Of a DNA stretch of 64,000 nt, positions 1-7,862 are shown in pieces. Source of the DNA: Globisporangium splendens (lineage: Eukaryota; Oomycota; Peronosporomycetes; Pythiales; Pythiaceae); assembly GCA_006386115.1 (NCBI GenBank), contig VFIW01000039.1:1-64000 (forward strand). Direction: 5' to 3'. Position 1 is the first letter of the stretch. Each line of letters begins with the position of its first letter. The position numbers and the translations under genes were made by a program. The notes beneath the pieces were generated by a model. The model worked only from the letters and a program-made list of their open reading frames with translations. It searched no databases and was not told the origin of the DNA.

Positions 1-193
1 TTTTTTCGGTTTTTTCGTAATATCTCAAAAACTACAATTTCGGCAGATTTCTCGTTTTCGCCGAGATGCTGCCCGTAGTTGAAAACATACCCCCACAAAT
101 TTCTACGAAATTTGTGTGGCTAGTTTTCAAACGCGACAGCATCTAAACCCTAAACCCTAAACCCTAAACCCTAAAACCCTAAACCCTAAACCC
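1..193. repeat. Subtelomeric repeat unit A (3' part) with telomere-type tract
   Basis: Positions 1-143 repeat almost exactly at 391-532 and, more diverged, at 3760-3895. The unit ends in a CCCTAAA tract at 144-193, the plant/oomycete type of telomere repeat. The C-rich strand reads 5' to 3' on the + strand, as expected of a left chromosome end, but the tract is only about seven repeats and is interstitial. The window start cuts the unit. Confidence 0.85.
65..143. repeat. Long imperfect hairpin A
   Basis: The arms begin GATGCTG and end CAGCATC, include TTGAAAAC/GTTTTCAA, and close with CACAAATTTC / GAAATTTGTG around a three-base TAC loop. The stem is about 38 bp with few mismatches and directly abuts the telomeric tract. 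It recurs at 454-532 and 3815-3895. Confidence 0.85.
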
Positions 194-554
194 TAGTACT
201 CGATATAGCAGAAGTCAATACTTTCGATATATCCTAATCCAGTACATTGCAAATTTGAATGGATGGCGATAGCTCGGCACCAAAAACTTCTCGTTTCTAA
301 AACTTTCGGATATGGGGTTTTCAATGGCGTAGAAAACGATGGTTGAAGTTTGAGAAAGATTGTGTGGCTAGTTTTTGCGCAATGCGACATTTTTTCGGTT
401 TTTTCGTAATATCTCAAAAACTACAATTTCGGCAGATTTCTCGTTTTCGCCGAGATGCTGCCCGTAGTTGAAAACATACCCCCACAAATTTCTACGAAAT
501 TTGTGTGGCTAGTTTTCAAACGGGACAGCATCTAAACCCTAAACCCTAAACCCT
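194..554. repeat. Subtelomeric repeat unit B
   Basis: Full unit of about 340 bp beginning AGTACTCGATATAGCAG and ending in a short CCCTAAA tract (533-554). It shares its start and order of blocks with unit C at 3558 and its second half with unit A. No convincing gene is seen inside; the open frame at 193-417 on the minus strand is low-complexity repeat sequence. Confidence 0.85.
454..532. repeat. Long imperfect hairpin B
   Basis: Same fold as hairpin A, with one visible base change near the end of the right arm (GGGAC instead of GCGAC). It again lies directly next to the CCCTAAA tract. Confidence 0.85.
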
Positions 555-662
555 AGATATAGATATAGATATAGATATAGATATAGATATAGATATAGAT
601 ATAGATATAGATATAGATATAGATATAGATATAGATATAGATATAGATATAGATATAGATAT
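555..662. repeat. (GATATA)n hexamer microsatellite
   Basis: About 18 perfect hexamer units directly continue from the telomeric tract of unit B; the last CCCTA runs into GATATA. This looks like a degenerate or slipped extension of the telomeric repeat. Confidence 0.95.
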
Positions 663-706
663 AAAAATGAAATGCTAGATGATATTACATGACGCTATTT
701 TCATAT

Positions 707-779
707 GTGCCAGTCGCTCAAATGGTTAGAGCGCCAGTGTTCTACACAGGTGGCGCGGGTTCAAATCCCGCCTGGCACA
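707..779 (+). tRNA. tRNA-Arg (anticodon TCT)
   Basis: Cloverleaf by eye: 7-bp acceptor stem GTGCCAG/CTGGCAC (707-713 with 772-778), D stem GCTC/GAGC, anticodon stem 734-738 with 746-750, loop with TCT at 741-743, and a perfect 5-bp T stem GCGGG/CCCGC around TTCAAAT. No intron. Two oddities: one A-A mismatch in the anticodon stem, and G rather than a pyrimidine at loop position 32. The identity therefore rests on the loop register. It lies between subtelomeric repeats and the first protein gene. Confidence 0.75.
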
Positions 780-790
780 TAATTCTGAAT

Positions 791-860
791 GTGATTTGTC
801 GCTCAACGGTAGAGCACCTGTGATGAAGCAGGATTTTCAAACCACATTTGGTGCACACTG
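791..860 (+). pseudogene. tRNA-like remnant
   Basis: A good D-arm (GCTCAACGGTAGAGC) and a possible anticodon arm (CCTGT...GCAGG) follow the real tRNA by 12 bases, but no T arm or matching acceptor stem is visible. It is probably a decayed second tRNA gene, or chance similarity. Confidence 0.3.
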
Positions 861-1353
861 ACGTTGTCCTTGCGGTAATTGTCGTGTATAAGCTCTGCAT
901 TGGGGTTGGAGCCACAGGTCAGACTGGTGCTCTATACGTCTCCCGCAAGGGAAGCGCTCCTCTAAGCCTAGACTGAGTTAAGTTGCCGGAGAGATCACCA
1001 CCGAGGTTGCTTAGCACGTATCAGTCGTTACAATGTCAGACGGATGGGATTATTCCTTGGATACACACGTTCGCGGTTAGGAAACAACGTCAAAGCATAA
1101 TCTTCTCTGTCTCATTAGCTGACAAAGCCTCTTTTATTCACATGGCAACCCTGTCTGACACACTGGCAGACTGACTCATTTTTGTCTGTACACCTCTCTA
1201 CGCGCCTGTCTACAAGTCAATCCACACGCCAACACAGTCGATCTCACCACCAGACAGAACCATTAGTGTCATCGCATCAAACTCATTAATCCCAAAATTT
1301 CGTGATTTTATTCGCTTCAGTCATCTAAGATACTGGTAACAGATCAGTTCTTA
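861..1353. other. Intergenic, nothing recognised
   Basis: No gene with a convincing start or domain is seen. The stretch presumably holds the 3' region of the gene on the minus strand that ends at 1354. Confidence 0.6.
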
Positions 1354-2919
1354 TCACCCTACCATCATCACATACTCACGCCAGTTCTCTCCAAGGTCTT
1401 CGACAACGCGATCGATCAGGCTCTCCCTCGTCGCGGCACGCGCCCAAATACTTCCACCAGTGGTGCGCACGTTGAACTTCTGGGCACGCCCTTCTTGCAC
1501 AATGAACAAATGACGCTCGACATCAGCGCGAAGCCTGGCAGGGGGAACCGGCGCATAACGTTGACGACGTTCACTTGAATCTTCAGATAGTTCGCCTTCG
1601 TCATCACCACTACTGTCGTCATAAACTTCATCATTGATCAAATCGATCACTTCCACTGGGTTAACAATTTGAACATAACCCGCATCAACGTCCATCTTGG
1701 ATTCCTCTTCTTCAGAATCGCTCATCACTTCAATCACCTCGTCGACAGTGTCGTTTCGTGCATATCCAAAAGCATACCCATCACTCGCTCGCTTGGCTTG
1801 GTAAAACTGGGAGGCTTGGGCAATCAATTCTCGCGACTTGTTAATGCTCGCCACCGAACCCATGCCTGCGTATCCATGCGAATTATTCAGGATGTGGTAC
1901 AATTGGACTTGCAGGCGCGAACAACCAACATTGTTATTGCCCTGGAACACGTTCTTCGATTTTGCCCAGTCGAGAATCTGCGGCATTGAATACATGATCT
2001 CAGGCAGCGACATTCGTCGAAATTCCAATCGTGAGTAAACTTGGGTGCGCCACTTCTCAAAATCAGCAATCAAGGTATCAAAAGATCGCATCCGGAGGCG
2101 AATCTCAGTACGCAAATCTTCACACGTAGAAATGTCGCGAAGGTATGCCACCGGAATGCGCTTGTAGTAGTTCTCATAACGACGGAGGATTTTCATTTTG
2201 CGCGGGCTTGGTCCAAATTCAGCTTGCACATTCGCCTTCAGAGAGTGTACAATCTTCGAATACACTCGAGCCTTCACCATTTGAGTCGGATTGTTACGTC
2301 GGGCATTCATCACACACGTACCAAACGCCAACCCTTCACCGAACTGAAGTACAGTGAACAGCTCATAGTTCCGATAGATGTGGTCGATCATCGGACCACC
2401 GGTAAAGCGACAAAGAACCGCGTGGTCTCCAATGGTACAAACATCATCGACGCCGACATCGACCGTCACCTTGCACTGCGGTGGAAGGCTGCTCAGCCAT
2501 GAGTAGTCATTAAAATCAGCCTTCATCCCGTAGTTGATGTAGACGATTTCGCTCAGCTCGGCGTAATCGGCAAGGAGCATGACGAGCCCGGCTGACGTGA
2601 TCCGACGAGTCACACTCTTGAGCAGCACTGTGGGATCGAGGCTTTTCTCCAACGTCACTCGAAAGTGCCAAGAAAGGCCACGGACGATACTCGTTCGCTG
2701 CTCCTCCGTAACCTTGGCATAAACGTATCCCGGCTGGTACGCGACCAACAGGTAGTCATCCTTTGTCTTGGAAATAGCGTGCTTGAATGTTCCGACGGTA
2801 AACTCGAGCTTCGTTATTTCCTCGAGAAATTTGGGCGGTCCCGTGATCTCGACATAGTCGATGTCGTAGGACGTGTCAGGCCCTCCCCTTGCAGCCTGAG
2901 AATACCGAAGAGCTTCCAT
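1354..2919 (-). CDS. Hypothetical protein, 521 aa, acidic C-terminal region with SIM-like motif
   Basis: Single-exon frame with ATG start (2917-2919) and TGA stop; I do not recognise the family. The first 370 residues look globular (mixed hydrophobic and charged, no membrane segment or signal peptide). From about residue 395 the chain becomes acidic and Ser-rich (SDSEEEE). A hydrophobic core, VEVIDLIND, at about residues 418-427 is followed by DDSSGDDEGELSED. This is the usual layout of a SUMO-interaction motif: a V/I-rich core next to acidic and phosphorylatable Ser residues. The last 90 residues are basic and probably folded. The gene is the first protein gene inside the subtelomeric repeats, so a lineage-specific or transposon-derived family is possible. 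Function is unknown; the SIM is inferred from pattern only. Confidence 0.75.
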   Translation of the reverse strand: MEALRYSQAARGGPDTSYDIDYVEITGPPKFLEEITKLEFTVGTFKHAISKTKDDYLLVAYQPGYVYAKVTEEQRTSIVRGLSWHFRVTLEKSLDPTVLLKSVTRRITSAGLVMLLADYAELSEIVYINYGMKADFNDYSWLSSLPPQCKVTVDVGVDDVCTIGDHAVLCRFTGGPMIDHIYRNYELFTVLQFGEGLAFGTCVMNARRNNPTQMVKARVYSKIVHSLKANVQAEFGPSPRKMKILRRYENYYKRIPVAYLRDISTCEDLRTEIRLRMRSFDTLIADFEKWRTQVYSRLEFRRMSLPEIMYSMPQILDWAKSKNVFQGNNNVGCSRLQVQLYHILNNSHGYAGMGSVASINKSRELIAQASQFYQAKRASDGYAFGYARNDTVDEVIEVMSDSEEEESKMDVDAGYVQIVNPVEVIDLINDEVYDDSSGDDEGELSEDSSERRQRYAPVPPARLRADVERHLFIVQEGRAQKFNVRTTGGSIWARAATRESLIDRVVEDLGENWREYVMMVG

Positions 2920-3557
2920 CGCGAATTGGGAAATGAAGAAAAGAAGAAGAAGAAAACTTTCGCATTGTCATATCCTCTGTTTGTGTCACACGCTTCATCG
3001 TGTCCACTGTCGCCATTCAGATGCAACTTCAACTGCGTATTTTTGCTCAGGTTGAACTTCTGTCTGTGTCACACGCTGCATGATTTACAAACCAGCCAAT
3101 CAGATGCAACTTGAAGACAGAATTCTAATCGATACGTTATGTGGATAGTCATTTATCAAGTCAATTAGAATGTCCACGCAATGCAAGAGGACCAAATGAT
3201 TTGTCGTCACCGTCATTGTACCCTCGGGGTGCACAACCAATGCAGGAATCATTCCAAATCGTTCATATAACCTATATCAATAAAAACATGTGTAGTTGAA
3301 ATAAATAATACACTGTGTAGCCAAGACCAACACGATATTTTGTATCACTCAATGCTTTGGGAACATTCTCAATCAATCCATGTTCGATCCTGGGTGGGCA
3401 CACTGTGTGTCCTAGAAACAACTCGTATTATGTCCTAAACCATTACTCAAGATGGCTTGCTTCAGTACATAATATATGTCATAAATCAAGAGATCAAGAT
3501 GTCCTAAAACATTACATTTTGATAGCTTAATTCAATACTCTTCACATTGCCTAACTC
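2920..3557. other. Intergenic upstream region, AT-rich
   Basis: Holds a Lys/Phe-type purine run (2934-2958) just upstream of the minus-strand gene, an 83-bp-period direct repeat (2982-3112, listed separately), and imperfect short repeats around 3432-3545 (TCCTAAA...CATTAC). No gene seen. Confidence 0.6.
2982..3112. repeat. Two direct repeats with 83-bp period upstream of the 521-aa gene
   Basis: TGTGTCACACGCT occurs at 2982 and 3065, and CAGATGCAACTT at 3018 and 3101. Both pairs are exactly 83 bases apart. The second copy contains CCAAT (3096-3100). They lie 60-190 bp upstream of the start codon on the minus strand, so they may be promoter elements. Confidence 0.7.
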
Positions 3558-3960
3558 AGTACTCGATATAGCAGAAGTCAATACTTTCGATATAGCCTAA
3601 TCCAGTAGGTAGCAGAAATGAATGGATGGCCATAGCTCAGCACCAGATACCTAACTTTTCTAAAACTTTCGGATATGGGGTTTTCAATGGCGTAGAATTC
3701 GATGGTGATATTTTGAGAGAGATCGTGGGGTCAGATTTTGAGATATGAGACAATGTTGAAGATTTTTCGTAATATCTCGAGAACTAGACCTCAGACGGAT
3801 TTGTGGATAGCGGCATGTTGCTGTCCATATTTGAAAACATAACCCCTCAAATTTCTACGAAATTTGTGGGGTTCGTTTTAAAACAGGACAGCATCTAAAC
3901 CCTAAACCCTAAACCCTCAAAATCAAAACCCTAAACCCTCAAAATCAAAACCCTAACTAC
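3558..3960. repeat. Subtelomeric repeat unit C with degenerate telomeric tract
   Basis: Diverged copy of unit B, in the same orientation and starting with the same AGTACTCGATATAGCAG. It ends in CCCTAAA repeats interrupted by TCAAAATCAAA spacers (3896-3956). The divergence suggests it is older than units A and B. Confidence 0.85.
3815..3895. repeat. Long imperfect hairpin C, with paired changes
   Basis: The same hairpin as at 65 and 454. Near the loop, the arm pair reads AACCCC.../...GGGGTT here, where copies A and B have CCCCCAC/GTGTGG. Both sides changed so that pairing is kept. Confidence 0.8.
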
Positions 3961-4107
3961 CTAACTTACTCATTCGCAACTCGAAACATCGCCACACAAT
4001 CCAAACACTAAACACTCATCCCATCCTCACCAGCAATTCGATCACCACATCATTCATTCAAGTATCTCTACCTGCGTACTCACTCGCCTCCTACCCTACA
4101 GTAGCGC

Positions 4108-5487
4108 TTACATCTCCATCAGCTCGCCAAAGTAAATGTTCTTGTCACTTCCGCACGACCCAACAATCGGCTCTCTCGGATGGAAACACACTTCGTTTAC
4201 ACTACCTGTGTGACCAGGCAAATGGTAGCGAAGGTTTCCACTTTCAGCATCCCAAATGTACACGAATCGATCTGCCGACCCACTCGCCACATAGCGCATA
4301 TCGGACGACCACCCTGCGCCTATCAGCGTTCGCTCAAAACCATGCTTGGCTCCAACATACACTGTTTTTAAACGTGGTCCCGTTACGAACGGACGCACGT
4401 CCCACTTTCGCACCGTCGAATCCATGGCGTTAGACAGCAAATAACTACCGTCAGGGCTCAGACTCAGACTCGTAACGATGTCCGAGTGTCCTTGCAGCAC
4501 ACTGCTGACTTCGTCTTTGCGAAGGTCCCACATCTGTCAATGACAAAACGACAACCAAGTCAAATACGAACAGGAAAGCACTCTTTCACGAAACGAATGA
4601 AATCAAAATATCATACCTTAATGTCACCGTCGAGTCCTCCGGCAATGACATGACCATTATCTGCTGAAAAGCACACCGCCGTGACTTGGTACTTGCTTTC
4701 GAATGTCTTCACGGCACGCTTGTGACGGATATCCCACAGCTTAATTGTGGAATCGTCACTGCCACTCACCACCAGCGTTGGCCCCTTCGTAACGGGACAG
4801 CAACTGTTCACGACTGACGTGTGCCCCAACAATTTCTTCACGCGACGTCCAGTCTGCACAAAAACAACAACAAAATAGACGCAAGTACACGCCGACACTG
4901 TAAGCATTCCGTTGTATCGATAAACAAGCACAGCACGCCTTTCATCAAACAAATGCGCAGAGACGCACCTGCGCATCCCACACGCCGACAGTCTTGTCTG
5001 CAGACGCTGATACGACTTGCGCGCTATCGTACGTCCACTGGACTTCTAATACTGCGTTCTTGTGACCACTAAGCACGTTGTAATTTCGGCATTCACCATA
5101 CACATCCCACAGCACTAGCGAGTTGACATTAAACATGCAAAGTGAGAAAAGACATTCGTTCAGTATAAAGAATAGCAAACAAGTATTGCAAACCACGAAA
5201 TACTCACAAATCGAACGGTCGAACGAAGACGACGCGGCGTGCTGCCCTGACGGATCAAACTTCAACGAATACACTGCGGCGCTGTGACCCGTGAGCAGCA
5301 TGGTTGGCGCGGCAAGACCGGACGTGCGCTCATTCAATTTCTTCACAGTCACCACCTGCTGGTCAACAGGAACAATATTCGACACGCGCGAGCGCTTCGC
5401 CAGCTGCCCGCCGATGGAGGACACCTGGATCGCAGTGGCATCGCTGCTCTCGCTGTCGTCGCTCAACTCGCGCTTTCCCACTGGCAT
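4108..5487 (-). CDS. SNRNP40: U5 snRNP 40 kDa WD40 protein, 4 exons
   Basis: Seven-bladed WD40 propeller protein of the U5 snRNP (contacts PRP8) in the spliceosome. Exons by eye: 5208-5487, 4969-5114, 4617-4853, 4108-4533, joined by GT-AG introns of 93, 115 and 83 bp; frames match across all three. Product 362 aa, close to the human protein (357 aa). Diagnostic features are GHSAAVYSLKF, the FDRSI-LLWDVYGECRNY join across intron 1, SADKTVGVWD, GHTSVVNSCCP, GSDDSTIKLWDIR, and the family-specific SYLLSNAMDSTVRKWDVRPF and GSADRFVYIWD. The 100-residue N-terminus is variable and Ser/Asp-rich. The frame extends 14 codons upstream to a GTG, but the first ATG is at 5487. Expected to be nuclear. Family call is firm; exon edges are inferred. 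Confidence 0.93.
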
Positions 5488-6551
5488 GCTTGCTCCAACG
5501 CTCACTCGACTTTCGGCTCCTTCTCCCACTTGAAAGCTCCAACCAAAGTTGGCAATTCACAATGGATCTCAATTATAAAATGAATTGCCAGATCTGGACG
5601 CCATAAAGAACCACAACGATTATTTAAGGATGCATACCATATTTAGTCGATGTGTTGGAGACTCGACGCTTGCAACCAACACACAGACATTCGCCAGCGA
5701 AAGCTCGCTGCATCAAGACGCGAACCGAGAACTCTTCGAAAACGATCACGGTGCAGATCGTCATCGCTTTCCAAGAGTTTTTGCCTCCCAAGAGACAGCT
5801 AGACCCAAAGTGCTGCCTGCTCCATGCAAAACTGACGGACAAGCTGCAGACACTGCCTGGTGGTCAACAGAGTCGACAGAGTCGCAGAGGAGGAGGGCTT
5901 GTTGTGTTATGTGTTGGAGGTGCCGTGACACGCGTCTGTCACTCTCGGTGAGTTGTTGGTGAGCTTTGTGAGAGGGCAAGGAGACAGAGGTGGATCTTGC
6001 ACACTGTAACTGGGAGGCCTGTCAAAGCGAATGAGAGAGGCGGAGTCGGGCTGCATCAAACATCGTAGCATATCTATTAATGGAGGTTGGCAAAGCGCAT
6101 TCGTGGTGCTGTTGAGGCATTTCTTACCGATTTTCACAGGTCACCGACCTGGTCAAGTTGGAGTAGGAACTTCAACTGGCCACTGTGAATTTTTTGGCGC
6201 TTTTACAACCAGACGCTCCGATTGACCTCGTTTACCTTCACATATCATATCCTGCTCAATAGCATTCTGCGACTCGAAATCAACTCGTCTTTCCAACCAA
6301 TTATTGACCTCTACAATACAATCCCCTCTTGTTTCAGAACCATTCCCGATGTGTCGGAGTGTGAGTAATTTAGAGGGAGGGACCATTTCTTGATGGAACC
6401 AGATATGGAGATGCAGCTTCTGCCAGCCGCTCCAAAGACAAGAAGAGCAATTATATCTGCTGCAAGTCACTTTGGTTCTTTCCACCGCGCACTCAATTGA
6501 TCCGTGGAGCAGTCGCCAGGCGAGGAGAAGAAGAAGACGAACGCGCACAGC
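5488..6551. other. Intergenic between divergent SNRNP40 and PH gene
   Basis: Contains the promoters of both divergent genes. The open frames here (for example 5585-5962 and 6153-6548) overlap one another, lack domains and often begin without ATG. I see no supported gene. Confidence 0.6.
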
Positions 6552-6914
6552 ATGTATCAGCTAGAGGGCTACTTGGTGAAGCGAGGGCTGCGCGTGAAGA
6601 GCTGGAAGCGCCGCTTCTTTACGTTCCGCGACGGCGTGCTCACGTACAAGAAGGACCACCGCGAAGCCACGAAGATCATCAAGCGCGACGAAGTCACCAA
6701 CGTGCTGTACTGGGGTGGAGTGAAGCATGGCTTTTGTGTGCATCTGGGCTCCGGTCGCGAACTGTACCTGTCGGCGTCGACCGAGGAAGAAGCGACCGTG
6801 TGGTACAACGTCTTTGCCGATTTTGTGCGACGACAGCAGATGAACAAAGAGTTTATGCGTCTCATGTTCAAGCGCCATTTGGATCCGATTGTCGAGTCCA
6901 ATTGCGAGTGCTGA
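6552..6914 (+). CDS. Small PH-domain protein, 120 aa
   Basis: Almost the whole protein is one pleckstrin-homology domain. It starts LEGYLVKRGLRVKSWKRRFF, with the basic K...K.RR pattern in the beta1-beta2 loop typical of phosphoinositide binders, and continues through GVLTYKKD and LYLSASTEEEATVWYNVFADF, whose Trp is the invariant residue of the C-terminal helix. A 20-residue tail ends in CEC. An in-frame TGA lies just upstream (6498-6500) and the frame's first ATG is 6552; an upstream GTG at 6504 is not a likely eukaryotic start. An unseen 5' exon cannot be excluded. It probably recruits to membranes; its partner is unknown. It is unrelated to the PH domain of the B56 fusion at 59324. Confidence 0.85.
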   Translation: MYQLEGYLVKRGLRVKSWKRRFFTFRDGVLTYKKDHREATKIIKRDEVTNVLYWGGVKHGFCVHLGSGRELYLSASTEEEATVWYNVFADFVRRQQMNKEFMRLMFKRHLDPIVESNCEC

Positions 6915-7862
6915 CCACGAGAACAATTTGATTTTGATCATAAAGGATCAACGTATATATACGACAGGTGGAGAACGACGATGAAGTGCTCTGGTCGTCA
7001 CTTATTTACAAGAAAGTTGCTTCTCCTGGCAATTTTCGCTCAATTTCCCGTGCGGAGCGGACAGTGCGTAGGAAGGTGATATGCGCATGCATGCAAGCGC
7101 TGTCGAAAGACGGTGTAGCCATCCTGAGAAGTCTGTAATTATAATTTATGAGTTGTGTGTGATTTCCCCAGTTGTGATGTGTGGTGCAGAAGAGACATTG
7201 TGCCCGCAAGTGTCGATCTTTTCCATGTCGAATGATCAGTGTCAGCACTAACAATCATTTGCTCAAGGCGCCATACCTCGCTCACATTATGAGCCACGAG
7301 TTCTCGCATGCGCAGAGACAGATAAGCCAGCAGACAAGCACGCTCAGCGCATCTTCACCGCTGCGTTATTAGGCAAACTCATAGCAGTGGCTTCCTTATC
7401 CTAAAGTGATTTCGCAGCAATGTCTTTCATCCGTGGGCATGTTGGCGCTGACACACACAGCCTGCCCTTCAAGATCTGCTCACATAAAGCCTGTTTGGAG
7501 CCAGTCCGGCCCGCTTCCATTTGTGCCCATTTCTTAGACCCACCCACCCGTTTGGAGCTGCAAATATTTCATCAGTGGATTTTTCAACCCGCGGGTTGAT
7601 TTATTTCTGAACTCAGCACTTGGTCGTTTCTGAACCCAGTCGCCAAACACATCTCTCGCAGTCAAAGGACTGCCGAGCTCCTCACTTTGCATTTTGCAGC
7701 CAACACCTCAAGTCAAGACTCACTTCTCTTCCGAAGTGCTTCTTGCTTCCGAGCCCCCGACCGCCCAGCAGAGCAAGCAGTTGTCCCTCACACTCTCGTT
7801 CTTTCTCTCGATCGCAGTTTGGAAATTTGCCTCCTTTCTCCTTTCGAAATTGAATCGTTGAG
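6915..7862. other. Intergenic, CT-rich leader before nucleoporin paralogue
   Basis: No gene recognised. The last 150 bases are pyrimidine-rich (CTTTCTCTCG, CTCCTTTCTCC) and probably form the promoter and 5' leader of the nucleoporin gene at 7863. Confidence 0.6.

Noticed and set aside
1..662. True chromosome end
   Set aside because: Tracts are short, interrupted and followed by further repeat units; orientation fits a left end, but the terminus itself is not in the window.
5488..5529. Longer SNRNP40 start
   Set aside because: The longer frame begins with GTG; the first ATG is 5487 and gives a length close to the family norm.
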